A DNA stretch of 64,000 nt from G965218495 sp965218495 (GCA_965218495.1 OZ244626.1:3348001-3412000); one strand, 5' to 3'. Shown: positions 9,961 through 19,744, numbered from the stretch's first letter. Numbers and translations are program-made. The notes: a model not told the origin generated them from the letters alone.

Positions 9961-10089
9961 TGAATTGAAAAGTTAGTACGTAGGCTTCAGCGCGTCTTGT
10001 AGTATGTATCGCACAAGACGGTTCCATCTGATCCCGATGACCCGTGGTAGAACAGCACCGCCTACGAATAGGCCCCTGCAAAGCGTAGG

Positions 10090-10572
10090 ATGCGGAACCT
10101 TGGCCGTACGTTGGTGTTGGCGGTGTGCCTTTCCAGAACGGTCGAGGCCCACGGGTCAGCGGTGGAAAACAACTCAGATCAAGTCGAGGCTGATGCCCGG
10201 AGCACCCGCGACGGCGGCGCGCTTCAGGAGCGATGGGCTCTTTTTCAGCGATGGACCCTCCACAGGTTTGGCAAAAAGGCAGACGTTGAAGGCATTCTCT
10301 TTTTGGTTGGTATTCAGGAGCTTGGCAAGGGATTTGTGCCGGACTTGGATAAAGCCAGAAAGGAGCAGATTTTGCTGGAAGGCACGTATTGCGTCCTGGA
10401 GACCCTCGGGTATTATGAGCGCATTGGCATGGAAGGCAGCGGGCACTGGATTTGGGAACAGACCAACCCACTGCCATCCGAACTCTCCAAGGAGGCTGAG
10501 GAGCGGATGTTACGCAGAGCTGTACTCCGCTACTTTGACATAAACCATAAGTATTGGACTCATGAGTCGTAA
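10090..10572 (+). CDS. hypothetical exported protein
   Basis: A 160-residue protein not recognised beyond a general resemblance to conserved Bacteroidota/Rhodothermota hypotheticals. It has a short hydrophobic N-terminus (RTLVLAVCLSRTVEAHG) that may be a signal peptide, then a helical body with FLVGIQELGKGF and a charged stretch DLDKARKEQILLEGTYCVLETLGYYE. It overlaps the start of the downstream cyclophilin gene by 11 bases, so it probably forms an operon with it. Conservation of the body and the overlap argue that it is real; no function is proposed. Confidence 0.65.
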   Translation: MRNLGRTLVLAVCLSRTVEAHGSAVENNSDQVEADARSTRDGGALQERWALFQRWTLHRFGKKADVEGILFLVGIQELGKGFVPDLDKARKEQILLEGTYCVLETLGYYERIGMEGSGHWIWEQTNPLPSELSKEAEERMLRRAVLRYFDINHKYWTHES

Positions 10573-11434
10573 GGCATCGGTTCTTGTTGCAGTTGCGCTG
10601 GCATTGATTGCGGCCTGCGGGCAACCTGCATCTGAACAGTCGGCGGAGCCCGCACAGGCTGATGCTCCGCAAGAAGAATCTGCCCAAAGCGAATCTGGGC
10701 AAGCGGAATCGGCGCAGCCGGAGCCTGGCCCAGCCAACACTATGCAAGAAGAACCTGTGCCGACTGAGCCTGCACAGGCTGAGCCGACACAAGCCCAAAC
10801 AGGTGTGACCAACTTCTACGAAATTACGACTCCTCAGGGGCGCATGGTCGTGCGCCTGTACGATGAAACACCGGGACATCGGGACAACTTCAGAAAGCTC
10901 GTTGCGGAGGGTGTTCTAGAAAACACGCTATTTCACCGCGTCATGAACCAGTTTATGATTCAGGGTGGGGACCCGAATTCGAAAGACGAAGACCCGTACA
11001 ATGACGGCGTTGGGGGCCCCGGTTACACGATTCCCGCCGAGCTTGACTCCAAATTATTCCACAAGCGGGGCGCATTGGCGGCGGCCCGGCAGCCAGATCA
11101 GGTAAACCCCGAGCGTGAATCCAGTGGCAGCCAATTCTACATTGTGCACGGCCGGGTTTTGACGGAGGAGGATCTTGTGCAGATTGAGCAGCAGAGCAGG
11201 CAACGTGATCCAAACTTTACGATTCCCACAGAGCAGCGCGCAGTCTATACCTCTCTGGGAGGCGCGCCACATCTGGATGGCGCTTACACCATTTTCGGAG
11301 AACTGGTGGAAAGCCTCGATGTGTTGAATGCCATCGCCACTACCCAGACCACTGGCCAGTACGGCCAGCCAGCTAACCGGCCACTGGCAGACGTGCCCAT
11401 GACGGTGCGACCACTCTTCAACTACGCACCCTAA
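10562..11434 (+). CDS. cyclophilin-type peptidyl-prolyl isomerase, lipoprotein
   Basis: A 290-residue peptidyl-prolyl cis-trans isomerase. Residues 1-19 form a lipoprotein signal peptide with lipobox LIAAC. Residues about 20-80 are a low-complexity linker rich in Gln, Glu, Ala, Pro and Ser made from a repeated codon pattern. The cyclophilin domain starts around FYEITTPQGRMVVRLYDETPGH and carries LFHRVMNQFMIQGGDP and SSGSQFYIVHG core motifs, with a long insert between residues about 195 and 235. The protein probably assists folding in the periplasm or at the outer membrane. It overlaps the preceding hypothetical gene. Confidence 0.9.
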   Translation: MSRKASVLVAVALALIAACGQPASEQSAEPAQADAPQEESAQSESGQAESAQPEPGPANTMQEEPVPTEPAQAEPTQAQTGVTNFYEITTPQGRMVVRLYDETPGHRDNFRKLVAEGVLENTLFHRVMNQFMIQGGDPNSKDEDPYNDGVGGPGYTIPAELDSKLFHKRGALAAARQPDQVNPERESSGSQFYIVHGRVLTEEDLVQIEQQSRQRDPNFTIPTEQRAVYTSLGGAPHLDGAYTIFGELVESLDVLNAIATTQTTGQYGQPANRPLADVPMTVRPLFNYAP

Positions 11435-11789
11435 CTACGCCGCGCCAGTGCTGGCAACGTTCTCCCCGTGCCAGGGCGCTTGTATCTGTGGGGGCTGGAG
11501 TGCTCTGCACTTCACGTGGATTTTTCCGCGACGTCACTGAGGGTGCGCCCTGCGAAAACGGATGCTGCACCTTCGCAGCACGATAACCACCCCAGTGCCG
11601 CGCCAAGTTTCGCCGGGCGGTATCCTTTCCACACCGGCATCGCCATAGTACCGCTGGCCAGCCTTGACTAATGGGCCGCATTCTGGCACTGCCTTGTGAG
11701 CGGGCACCGGCCCGTTGCGCCCCACTGGACCTGTCGCCACCTGTTCCGCTCGCCGGCGTATTTTTTTTGCGAGTGCGGGATACTTGCAA
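11435..11789. other. intergenic region upstream of MerR operon
   Basis: About 355 bases without a recognisable gene. An eight-T run at 11761-11768 follows a GC-rich stretch, which could act as a terminator for the cyclophilin operon, but the pairing is not clean. Confidence 0.4.
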
Positions 11790-11816
11790 CCTTTGGACAA
11801 CTATATTGTAAAAAGG
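11790..11816. promoter_or_regulatory. 27-bp palindrome, candidate MerR operator
   Basis: Arms CCTTTGGACAA (11790-11800) and TTGTAAAAAGG (11806-11816) pair at 9 of 11 positions around a 5-bp centre, ctata. It ends 8 bases before the MerR start at 11825. MerR proteins bind as dimers to such long-spaced dyads inside promoters, so autoregulation of the MerR-VWA operon is likely. Binding is inferred, not seen. Confidence 0.6.
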
Positions 11817-11824
11817 ATTTAGGT

Positions 11825-12160
11825 ATGAACTTTCGAGAACTCATAGCAGAAGTCGGCGTCGCTCCGCGGCAAGTGCGGTACATGATTGGCCAAGGCTTCG
11901 TTCCACCCCCGACAGGTGGACGTGCGCACGCCTCGTACAGCGAGGAGCATGTCGCTGCCATCAGGCGCTACCTGCGGCTTAGAGAGCTCGGTTTCACACC
12001 TGCATCCATACGGGTGCTTCAGCAGGCGCGCGAGGGCGCGCCATTCCCCGTAGCACCGGGAATCACCCTAGTCGTTGATCCGGAGTTAATCGCTTCGCGC
12101 GAGCCAGTGGAACCGCTGCTGCTACGTATTCGCGCTCTCCTGCGGGAGATTTTCAACTAA
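11825..12160 (+). CDS. MerR family transcriptional regulator, short form
   Basis: A 111-residue regulator. The N-terminal winged helix-turn-helix reads MNFRELIAEVGVAPRQVRYMIGQGFVPPP, then SYSEEHVAAIRRYLRLRELGFTPASIRVL, which is the MerR HTH plus start of the dimerisation helix. Only about 40 residues follow and there is no cysteine metal-binding loop or effector domain, so the signal sensed is unknown. The ATG at 11825 is chosen because it has AGG 7 bases upstream and begins the conserved HTH; an in-frame upstream start at 11696 would add unrelated sequence. It is followed after 14 bases by the VIT/VWA gene, so it is probably that gene's dedicated regulator. Confidence 0.85.
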   Translation: MNFRELIAEVGVAPRQVRYMIGQGFVPPPTGGRAHASYSEEHVAAIRRYLRLRELGFTPASIRVLQQAREGAPFPVAPGITLVVDPELIASREPVEPLLLRIRALLREIFN

Positions 12161-12174
12161 AACGGAGAAGTACA

Positions 12175-14316
12175 ATGACCGCAAGACGTTCCACAGTTTC
12201 CAATCACGGTGGTGTCGCATCCAGCCTGGTTCACGCCGCTGCGCCCGCCCCGACCTTCGATCCAGTAGCTGCGCTGGTTGAACGACAGCGCTCTGACAAG
12301 GGCGCGGAGCCAGCCGTACTTGTGGACATGGACATCGAGGTCACTATCCGCGGAGCGCTGGCACTCGTAGAGACTACACGTATCTACGAAAACCGCGAAG
12401 AACTGCCTATCGAGGCCCTCCTGAGTATTCCTGTACCCGTGCACGCCGCGTTCTTCGGATTGACAGCCAAAATCGGCGGCCGGCATCTTCGTGCCACGGC
12501 TATGCTCAGTGAAGCGGCGCGCCAGGAGTACGAGGACGCCATTGATGAAGGCAACGCCGCCGTACTTCACGAAGAGCTCATTCGCGGCGTGCACTTTCTG
12601 TCTGTCGGCAACCTGGGCGCTGGCGTAAGGGCCGAGGTCACAACCCGTTGGGCAATGCCTCTGCGGTTTCAGGCTGACCGCGGGCACCTTCGCATTCCCT
12701 TGACGGTTGGTGACGTTTACGGAATCTCTGGACTTCCAGATTCTGACGACTTGGTGAACGGCGGCGGCGCGGCTGAAGCCATGCTACGCGCGCGCCACGA
12801 CGCTAGCGGCATCACGCTCGCTGGTGGCGTGTTCGTGCCGGTCGCGGACGGCAGCCTACAGGCTAAGATTCCGGCCAACGCGCCTGTTGACATCCTGGTA
12901 GAAGGCTGGAGCAGCACGGACCTTAGGGGTCGCACTCAGGATGGTCGCGGGGTCTCACTGTCCATTGAGCCCGGCCCGGACGGCTCCGAAGACTTGGATG
13001 TGGTTGTACTTGTCGATCACTCTGGATCGATGTCCTCGTGCTGCGAAGGCGCCTCCGGAACAATGCTGTCCACTCATGAGGCCCTGGTGAATGCGCTCCA
13101 CCGCATGCCAGCATGGCTGCGTAAGGGTGACCGGATCGCACTATGGGAATTCGACCACTCCTGCGAACCCGTTGGAAACGGCCAACCCGCTGAGCCGCGC
13201 GCATTCCCGCGACTGGTGTCCAAGCTCAGCCCACCGGCGGGTGGAACAGAAATCGGGAAAGCACTCGATAGCGTTCATTCAGTCGAAGTCAGGGACGTGC
13301 TGCTTATCACTGACGGCATGAGCTATTCACTAGATGTCCAGGCCCAGGCGCTGAGGGGCCGACGTATTCTTGTTGTGCTTGTAGGCGAAAACAGCCTTGA
13401 GGCCAATGTCGGGCACCTCGCGGCGCTTACTGGAGGCGACCTCCAGTTTAGCTTTGGGGTGGACGTGGCGCGGGCCCTAGAAGAAAGCGTGCGAGGACTC
13501 CGATCCCTGCATATTCCGGACGGACCGTTTGAAGCTGGCGAGAGCGGTCTACCAGTGCGACTCGTCACTGCCAGAGGGAATGCTTCCATTGAAGCACGCT
13601 GGTCTGAGAGCACAAGTGACACCGAGCGTGATGCGTTTTCGTCTGCCATCGCCGCCTATGCCGCCAGTCTCGCAGTGGCGCGATCGAGCGAAGACGATGC
13701 CGCGCGCATTGCCGTAGCTGAGGGATTGGTCACGCACCTTACCAGCCTAGTCCTTGTGGATGTGGAAGGAGAGCGGCAGGAGGGCATGCCAATAACGCAA
13801 AAGGTCAAATTGCCGACGCCTCGAACAAGTATGCACTATGGTCCCGCGCACGGGCCAATGTCTCCGCTGAGTTCGCCCGAGAGGGCTAGCGCACCGCCGC
13901 CAATGGGTGCCGTCCTGTATTGCAGGCCACCACTACAGGAGCTGGCCTCTTTTGATTCCGCGCCTTCCAGTATCCCCGCAGCCGCCCTCGACCTGAGCGC
14001 CATCTGCCAGCAGATTCATTGGGACGCCGAGGCCCCGGATTTGGGCAAGGGCAGCCTCATGCGCACCGCCCCTCACGTAGCCAAGGCAATCCGTAAATTG
14101 TCCACGGACCCATTCCTGAAATCAACCGCTGAAGCCTTCGGGATTGATAGCCTCCATTTGGCCATCGCCCTCCTGGCCCACCTCGCTTCTGCAGAGTCTC
14201 GCCAAGCGCGCCGCGTGCTGCGACGCCTGCTGGACAGCGTAGAACTGGTCGCATTTGAGGAATTTGCCGATACATTTGCTATGGACGGCGACCCCCAATA
14301 CTTCCACTTGCCGTAG
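12175..14316 (+). CDS. VIT + von Willebrand factor A domain protein
   Basis: A 713-residue protein with no signal peptide or membrane segment, so cytoplasmic as it stands. Residues about 40-170 match a vault inter-alpha-trypsin (VIT) domain (LVETTRIYENREELPIEALLSIPVP and a following AMLSEAARQEYEDA segment). Residues about 275-440 form a VWA domain with the MIDAS signature VVVLVDHSGSMSS (D-x-S-x-S) and LLITDGMS. The C-terminal 120 residues are a helical region (HLAIALLAHLASAESRQARRVL). GGAG upstream supports the start. It lies 14 bases after the MerR gene in a two-gene operon with nothing else attached. Its role is unknown; VIT-VWA proteins usually mediate protein binding. Confidence 0.85.
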   Translation: MTARRSTVSNHGGVASSLVHAAAPAPTFDPVAALVERQRSDKGAEPAVLVDMDIEVTIRGALALVETTRIYENREELPIEALLSIPVPVHAAFFGLTAKIGGRHLRATAMLSEAARQEYEDAIDEGNAAVLHEELIRGVHFLSVGNLGAGVRAEVTTRWAMPLRFQADRGHLRIPLTVGDVYGISGLPDSDDLVNGGGAAEAMLRARHDASGITLAGGVFVPVADGSLQAKIPANAPVDILVEGWSSTDLRGRTQDGRGVSLSIEPGPDGSEDLDVVVLVDHSGSMSSCCEGASGTMLSTHEALVNALHRMPAWLRKGDRIALWEFDHSCEPVGNGQPAEPRAFPRLVSKLSPPAGGTEIGKALDSVHSVEVRDVLLITDGMSYSLDVQAQALRGRRILVVLVGENSLEANVGHLAALTGGDLQFSFGVDVARALEESVRGLRSLHIPDGPFEAGESGLPVRLVTARGNASIEARWSESTSDTERDAFSSAIAAYAASLAVARSSEDDAARIAVAEGLVTHLTSLVLVDVEGERQEGMPITQKVKLPTPRTSMHYGPAHGPMSPLSSPERASAPPPMGAVLYCRPPLQELASFDSAPSSIPAAALDLSAICQQIHWDAEAPDLGKGSLMRTAPHVAKAIRKLSTDPFLKSTAEAFGIDSLHLAIALLAHLASAESRQARRVLRRLLDSVELVAFEEFADTFAMDGDPQYFHLP

Positions 14317-14834
14317 CAATATGCGCTTGCGATGCGGGCACGGGCCGGGGGTTGCAAGGGCGATCTCCGGCCCTCTGCAATGCTGCAGCCCTACCTGGAC
14401 GACCGCGCAAAACGCCACGAGGTGAATACTGTCACACAGTGGCAAGAATCGATGTGCCGGAAGAAAGCCGACACCACTTGAGTGGGGACTTTTGTCCAGG
14501 CTATGCGAGTGTCAAGACGTGTCGTGAGGTTTGCGCCCAACTTGCACTACATTATGGATCCACACGCGGCAAACCGGAGTCGAAGGAATCCTCTGTGGCA
14601 CATGGTCCCGGCAGTACGGTCTCAGCTACCGGTCCTCTGGGGACCTCCACGGTCAGCCGCGAGGGAAGCGACCCAACGTTGAAGCCGTGCTCCCGATCCC
14701 CGGCGCGGAGTCCAAGAACCCTCGAAGGAGAGTCTGTTGTTTTCAAAAACTGTACAAATCGATAGCAGTGGTCTATCTTGCTTTCGCTTCTGAAAGTAAT
14801 GGCCGAATATGCCTCCTACTGCTGAAAGAAGGCC
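14317..14834. other. intergenic region, no gene recognised
   Basis: About 520 bases between the VWA gene and the Fic remnant. Short frames on both strands show no family resemblance. Base composition is lower in GC near 14740-14820, just before the hairpin and the old Fic start, which may mark the decayed promoter. Confidence 0.45.
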
Positions 14835-14862
14835 ACAGCGGACCAGCCCTCTGGTCCGCTGT
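14835..14862. terminator. perfect 12-bp stem-loop upstream of Fic remnant
   Basis: ACAGCGGACCAG (14835-14846) pairs perfectly with CTGGTCCGCTGT (14851-14862) around the tetraloop CCCT. It is followed by GGAGG and the ATG at 14876, so it lies in the leader of the Fic gene. There is no T run on the plus side, so it could be an attenuator or mRNA leader structure as well as a terminator. Confidence 0.5.
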
Positions 14863-14875
14863 CCTGGAGGCTATC

Positions 14876-15966
14876 ATGCGTCCGTTCCGCTACCGCTCCC
14901 TCCTACCATCGACTGGGACGGCGGCCTCGTAGCTGCACTTGAAGCGGTGACCCTGATGGTTGGCAAGTTGGCGGGTGAAGGACGGCGCCTGCCTAACCCG
15001 CATCTTTTCATCCCGCCGTTCGTGCGCCGGGAAACGGTGTTCTCTGGCCGCGTTGAAGGCATCGAAACGACGCTTGCTGAGCTTTTGGCCGCCGACGCTG
15101 GCGGGACAGCAAAGCGCAATCGCGCTGATATTTATGAGGTGGTCAGCTATGTGTCGACACTCGAGTACGGCCTGGCCCGCCTCCAGTCATTGCCGCTGTT
15201 GCTGCGACTTGTGTGCGAGCTCCACTAGCGGTTGATGCTGGGTGTGAGAAGCAATACAGCCTGGCCGGGGGAGTTCCGCAGCAGTCAGAATTGGATTGGA
15301 CCATCCGGATGCTCCTTGAGCGACGCCACCTATGTGACGCCGCCGCCATCAGAATTAATGGCTTGTCTGGACGGTTTGGAGCGGTTCCTGCACGAGCGTA
15401 TACTTCCTCCCCTTGTGCATGCCGCGCTGGCGCACGCGCAATTTGAGGCGATACATCCCTTCCTCGACAGCACCAGCCGCCGCCTGCTTATCACACTCCT
15501 GCTGGTCGAACGGGACGTACTTCCGACTCCGCTGCTCTATCTGAGCGCTTGGCTCGAGGCCACACAAAAGGAATACTACGCACACCTGCTGGCGGTAACG
15601 CGCGATGGTACGTGGGAGAAGTGGTTGTCGTACTTCTTTCGAGGTATCAAACTGCAGTCCGAGGACGCACTCGACCGTATCGGGCGCATCAAGGACCTCC
15701 ACACCCGCTGGCACGAACAACTCCGCCCCGCTCATTCGACGTTGCCCGGACAAGCCCTCGACCTATTCACCGCGCACCTGTTTTGGACCGTATCCGCACT
15801 GGCTGGGAGGCTGGACGTTTCATTCGCCACCGCCCAACGTGCGATCGCTCGGCTGGAATCCGCAGGCATCGTCTCTCTCGCCTGGCCAGCTAAGCGGATT
15901 CGCATGTTTTGGGCGCGGGCCATCCTCGAGATTTTGGATGAGCCATCGCCTTTCATCTCAGCATGA
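14876..15966 (+). pseudogene. decayed Fic/DOC family AMP-transferase gene
   Basis: Fic protein remnant with at least three lesions. GGAGG and ATG at 14876 give MRPFRYRSLL in one frame, after which the family sequence (LPPTIDWDGGLVAALE) continues in another frame, so one base has been lost or gained near 14900-14920. In that frame a TAG at 15226-15228 interrupts ...LVCELH | RLMLGVRSNTAWPGEFRSSQNWIGPSG, and the family reads straight through. The catalytic loop, normally HPFLDGNGRVGR, reads HPFLDSTSRR: the GNG is mutated and two residues are missing. The C-terminal winged helix (LDVSFATAQRAIARLESAGIV) is intact. Fic enzymes transfer AMP to target proteins; this copy cannot. Confidence 0.85.
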
Positions 15967-15989
15967 GTTGATCGATGGCAGCTTGGCCA

Positions 15990-16944
15990 GCCACTGTGAC
16001 CGGAGCTCCCGCTTCTCTACCCCGGCGCCGACTTTGACTGGATCTCCTCCCTGCGCAAGAGCGGGATCCGAAAGATCGTGGAACAGGGTCAGGTGCAGAT
16101 GCCGCTCTTTGGTGAACAGGGCCTCGTCGAGGTGACCACCGGTCTCTATCCCGGCGAGCGTATCGTCCTCTGCCGCTATCCTTTCTAGTCCGAAGAATCG
16201 GCCCGCAGGCATGAAGCGCCGCCGAAGGCAACGGAAATGGCGCCGGAAAAGATTGCCCAGGCCACTCGGCGCCCGCGCCGCCCGCTACGAAAAGAAACAG
16301 ATATTGCCGTCCGCGCCGGCAAGGTCATCGAACGCTGGAAGGTGGGAAGATTTTTCCAGTTGACCATTGAAGAAGGCCACTTCCACGACGGGTAAGCGGT
16401 AGCGCGCGAAGCGGCATTCGATGGCGTGTATGCCGTCCGCTCCAGCTTGCAGGACCGGGCGGCAGCGACCCTGGTCAAGGAATTACAACTGACTCACTAC
16501 CGTAGAGCAGGCCTTCCGCCGTCTTATGTCCGTAGACCTGCAGATCCGTCCCATTCGTCATTACAAGACGCCGCGTGTTATCAGTCACATAATCCTGTGC
16601 ATGCTGGCTGGCTGGCCTAATACGTACAGTGGCACCTGAAGCGGCGGCTTACCCCGATGCTCTTTGCGGTAGACGACCCTGAAGGCAAGCGCGCCGCAAA
16701 CCAGCGTGTGATGCACGGGGTAGGGCGCTCCCCGCAGCCGAGAAAAAAGCGCGGTCCAGGCGGACTGAAACGGGCGGCCGGGCCATGACCTTTGCGTTGC
16801 TAATGGCGTATCTGGGCACGCTGCGCAAGCGCGAGGTCACCCCACGTGCATGTAGGCAAGGTGCAGGCAGCCTTTACGGTGCTGGGCGGCAAGTCAGAGA
16901 CCCAAGCTCGCGCATTCCAGCTGTTGGGCATCAAGATCAAGTAG
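15990..16944 (+). pseudogene. IS1634-type transposase remnant
   Basis: Fragments of one transposase spread over several frames with stops. In order: GADFDWISSLRKSGIRKIVE and GLYPGERIVLCRYPF near 16025-16187, then EKIAQATRRPRRPLRKETD and RAGKVIERWKVGRFFQLTIEEG near 16240-16385, then FDGVYAVRSSL near 16410, and the C-terminal KVQAAFTVLGGKSETQARAFQLLGIKIK ending at 16944. The pattern PGERL.AC.NP / RATQR..RPLRGKD.I..R.GKVI.+YKV.KHF is that of IS1634-family transposases. At least three frame changes and internal stops make it non-functional. No terminal inverted repeats were found. Confidence 0.75.
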
Positions 16945-17273
16945 GGGCATTCCCAGTAACACCCCTACGGCGGAGACAAACTCGTTTAAGTCAACAACTT
17001 ATTGTGCCTGATGTCACTAGGAAGAATAGGCCTGAAGGTTATACTTCATGAAATCGCATCGTGACGTAGCCTCATTAAGCTACATCGGCACTGGGGAGAG
17101 CTTCCGCTAAAGCCGAGCCCGTCACTGGTTCCGGCTCCGTGGTCCCAATGCTTGTTGTGTATTCAGTAAATACGTGATTCACGAAACCAGGCGCTAAAGA
17201 AGTACCGTAAATCTTGTAGCTTCTGGCTTGAGCCCGTGAATGCGACAATCGTGCCGCTATCCGACGAAGCCTA
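16945..17273. other. intergenic region upstream of lysS
   Basis: About 330 bases that must contain the lysS promoter. No gene, riboswitch-like fold or T-box element was recognised. Confidence 0.4.
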
Positions 17274-18785
17274 ATGAACGAACGCCGAGCGCTGTCTGAT
17301 CAGGAGCAAGTGCGCCTCGCCGCGCGTCGTAAGCTGGATGAGCGAGGCGTTAATGCCTACCCGTACGCGTGGGATGTGGACACGACAATTGCGTACGTGC
17401 TCTCCACCTTTGATGACGCGCTGCACCAAGACTCCCAGTCATTCCAAGTGTCCCTTGCCGGACGCATGATGTCGCGGCGCATCATGGGCAAAGCCTCATT
17501 CTTTGACCTGCAGGACGCACACGGACGCATGCAGGTCTACATTCGGCGCGATGACCTGCCCTCGGGCCTCTACAATGAAGTGTTCAAGCGCCTCATGCAT
17601 ATCGGCGATATCATCGGCATCCGCGGGCATGTATTCCGCACCGGCCGCGGTGAAATCACCATCCACGCCCATTCGCTGACGCTGCTCTCCAAGAGCCTGC
17701 GGCCTTTGCCGGTGGTAAAAGAGCAGGACGGCACCACATACGATGAGGTTACCGACAAGGAGTTTCGCTACCGTCAGCGGTACGTGGACCTGATCGTAAA
17801 CCCGGAAGTGCGGACAGTTTTTAGGCAACGGGGCCGCATGCTGGTGGCGCTGCGCCGCTTTCTGGACACGCGTGGATATGTCGAGGTCGAAACCCCAGTG
17901 CTACAACCCATCTACGGCGGCGCGACCGCACGACCGTTCGTGACTCATCACAATGCACTGGACCTGCAGCTGTTTCTTCGCATCGCCGATGAGCTCTACC
18001 TCAAACGCCTGATTGTCGGCGGCTTTGATGGCGTCTACGAGATTGCCAAAGACTTCCGCAACGAAGGCCTGAGCCGCTTCCACAACCCAGAGTTCACCAT
18101 GTTGGAACTGTACGTAGCCTACAAGGACTACGTGTGGATGATGGACTTGGTAGAAGAGATGATCGAACACGTTGTGGTGGCGCTCCACGGCACGGCGACG
18201 ATTGACGTGCAGGGGCGTGACATTTCGTTTGCGCGGCCCTGGCCACGTAAGCCGATGTTTGAAGCCATCGCGGAGCGGATAGGCCATGACCTCTACGGAG
18301 CTGGCCGTGACACGCTGGCAGACGTGGCCACAAGCCTCGGTCTGGCGGTCAATGCCTCCATGGGAAGCGGAAAAATAATTGACGACATCTTTGGGACATT
18401 TGTAGAGCCGTACCTCATTCAGCCCACCTTTGTTACCGACTACCCGGTTGAACTCAGCCCGCTTGCCAAGCGGCATCGCAGAAAACCGGGCCTAGTCGAG
18501 CGGTTTGAGGCGATTTGCAACGGAAAAGAACTTTGCAACGCCTTCAGTGAGCTCAACGACCCGGAGGATCAGCGGAGGCGATTCGAAGACCAGGTTCGCC
18601 TGCGAGCTAAGGGTGACCTTGAAGCAATGCAGATCGATGAAGACTATCTTCGTGCACTGGAGTACGGGATGCCGCCGACGGCCGGATTGGGCGTTGGCGT
18701 GGACCGGCTGGCGATGCTCCTTACCAATCAGGCGTCGATACGGGATGTGATCCTGTTTCCGCTGCTGCGTCCGGAAGATCCCTAA
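17274..18785 (+). CDS. lysS: lysyl-tRNA synthetase, class II
   Basis: Charges tRNA-Lys with lysine in the cytoplasm. The protein has 503 residues, the usual bacterial length. An N-terminal OB-fold anticodon-binding domain (VSLAGRMMSRRIMGKASFFDLQD, residues about 65-90) is followed by the class II catalytic core: motif 2 FRNEGLSRFHNPEFTMLELY and motif 3 GLGVGVDRLAMLLTN with the conserved arginine. The lysine-pocket segment IYGGATARPFVTHHN is present. Its last codons overlap the stop of the convergent queG gene by 4 bases. Confidence 0.97.
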   Translation: MNERRALSDQEQVRLAARRKLDERGVNAYPYAWDVDTTIAYVLSTFDDALHQDSQSFQVSLAGRMMSRRIMGKASFFDLQDAHGRMQVYIRRDDLPSGLYNEVFKRLMHIGDIIGIRGHVFRTGRGEITIHAHSLTLLSKSLRPLPVVKEQDGTTYDEVTDKEFRYRQRYVDLIVNPEVRTVFRQRGRMLVALRRFLDTRGYVEVETPVLQPIYGGATARPFVTHHNALDLQLFLRIADELYLKRLIVGGFDGVYEIAKDFRNEGLSRFHNPEFTMLELYVAYKDYVWMMDLVEEMIEHVVVALHGTATIDVQGRDISFARPWPRKPMFEAIAERIGHDLYGAGRDTLADVATSLGLAVNASMGSGKIIDDIFGTFVEPYLIQPTFVTDYPVELSPLAKRHRRKPGLVERFEAICNGKELCNAFSELNDPEDQRRRFEDQVRLRAKGDLEAMQIDEDYLRALEYGMPPTAGLGVGVDRLAMLLTNQASIRDVILFPLLRPEDP

Positions 18786-19744
18786 TTCTTTTTGCTGTTT
18801 CGGACGGCCACACGCACGTTGCGCTGCAGCCCGCCAAACCGGGCCCGCTTGACTGCGCTGCCCTTGAAGCGCTTGTGATAGGCGGCAAGATCCAGCTCTG
18901 CCCATTCGCCAAGCGGCGTATCCGCTATCCCCTGGCGGGGCATGAATCTTGACTCGCTCGTCGCATACTTGAACTTGTTCCAAGGGCAAACATCCTGGCA
19001 GATGTCGCAGCCGAAGATCCAGTTGTCGAAACCGTGCTCCAGGTCTTTCGGCACTTGGTCGCCGCGGTGCTCAATCGTCCAGTAAGAGATGCACCGATTC
19101 GAGTCAACAGCGTACGGCTGATAGATAGCATCCGTGGGACATGCGTCTATGCAGCGCGTGCAGGTGCCACAGAAATCCGGGATAGGGCTGTCGTATTCGA
19201 GTGGCAAGTCAATGATGAGTTCTCCGATAAAGAAGTACGAGCCCATCTCGCGGCTTATCAGGTTCGTGTGCTTACCGATCCAGCCGAGTCCGCTGCGTGC
19301 GGCCCATGCTTTGTCCAAAACCGGCGCTGAATCCACAAAGGCCCGTCCTGAAATCGGCCCGTTGTTTTCGTCTATCCATTGATACAGTGCATATAGGGCC
19401 TCCTTTAGCACGTGGTGGTAGTCATCGCCCCACGCGTACCGGCTCACCTTGCCGACGGAGGGATCGTCGGACAGCGTATTCGGCTGGTAGTAGTTGCGCA
19501 GCACGCTGATGACAGATTGTGCACCTTCTACGAGCCTGGTGGGGTCCACGCGCTTCTCAAAGTGCCTTTCCATATACGCCATGGACGAATGGCGGCCTTC
19601 GCTGAGCCATGTCTCCAGGCGTCGGGCTTCCTTGTCAAGTCTGGCGGCGCGCGCAATGCCACATGCGTCAAACCCAAGTCGTCTCGCTTCCTGCTTGATG
19701 GCAACGGCAACGCGTGCTCGCTGTGCTTTGTCGTAGCCGGGCAT
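18782..19744 (-). CDS. queG: epoxyqueuosine reductase
   Basis: Final enzyme of queuosine biosynthesis, reducing epoxyqueuosine in tRNA with cobalamin and two [4Fe-4S] clusters. In 320 residues it shows the N-terminal cobalamin-binding part, the FVDSAPVLDKAWAARSGLGWIGKH segment with the catalytic region, and both ferredoxin-type motifs: CGTCTRCIDACPTDAI (residues about 190-206) and CDICQDVCPWN (about 246-256). The C-terminal HEAT-like part is short, as in the shorter QueG proteins. It is convergent with lysS and has no other queuosine gene beside it. Confidence 0.95.
   Translation of the reverse strand: MPGYDKAQRARVAVAIKQEARRLGFDACGIARAARLDKEARRLETWLSEGRHSSMAYMERHFEKRVDPTRLVEGAQSVISVLRNYYQPNTLSDDPSVGKVSRYAWGDDYHHVLKEALYALYQWIDENNGPISGRAFVDSAPVLDKAWAARSGLGWIGKHTNLISREMGSYFFIGELIIDLPLEYDSPIPDFCGTCTRCIDACPTDAIYQPYAVDSNRCISYWTIEHRGDQVPKDLEHGFDNWIFGCDICQDVCPWNKFKYATSESRFMPRQGIADTPLGEWAELDLAAYHKRFKGSAVKRARFGGLQRNVRVAVRNSKKN

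Noticed and set aside
15226..15228. TAG in the Fic frame as a recoded (pyrrolysine-like) codon
   Set aside because: The gene also has a frameshift at its start and a destroyed catalytic loop, so simple decay explains it better.
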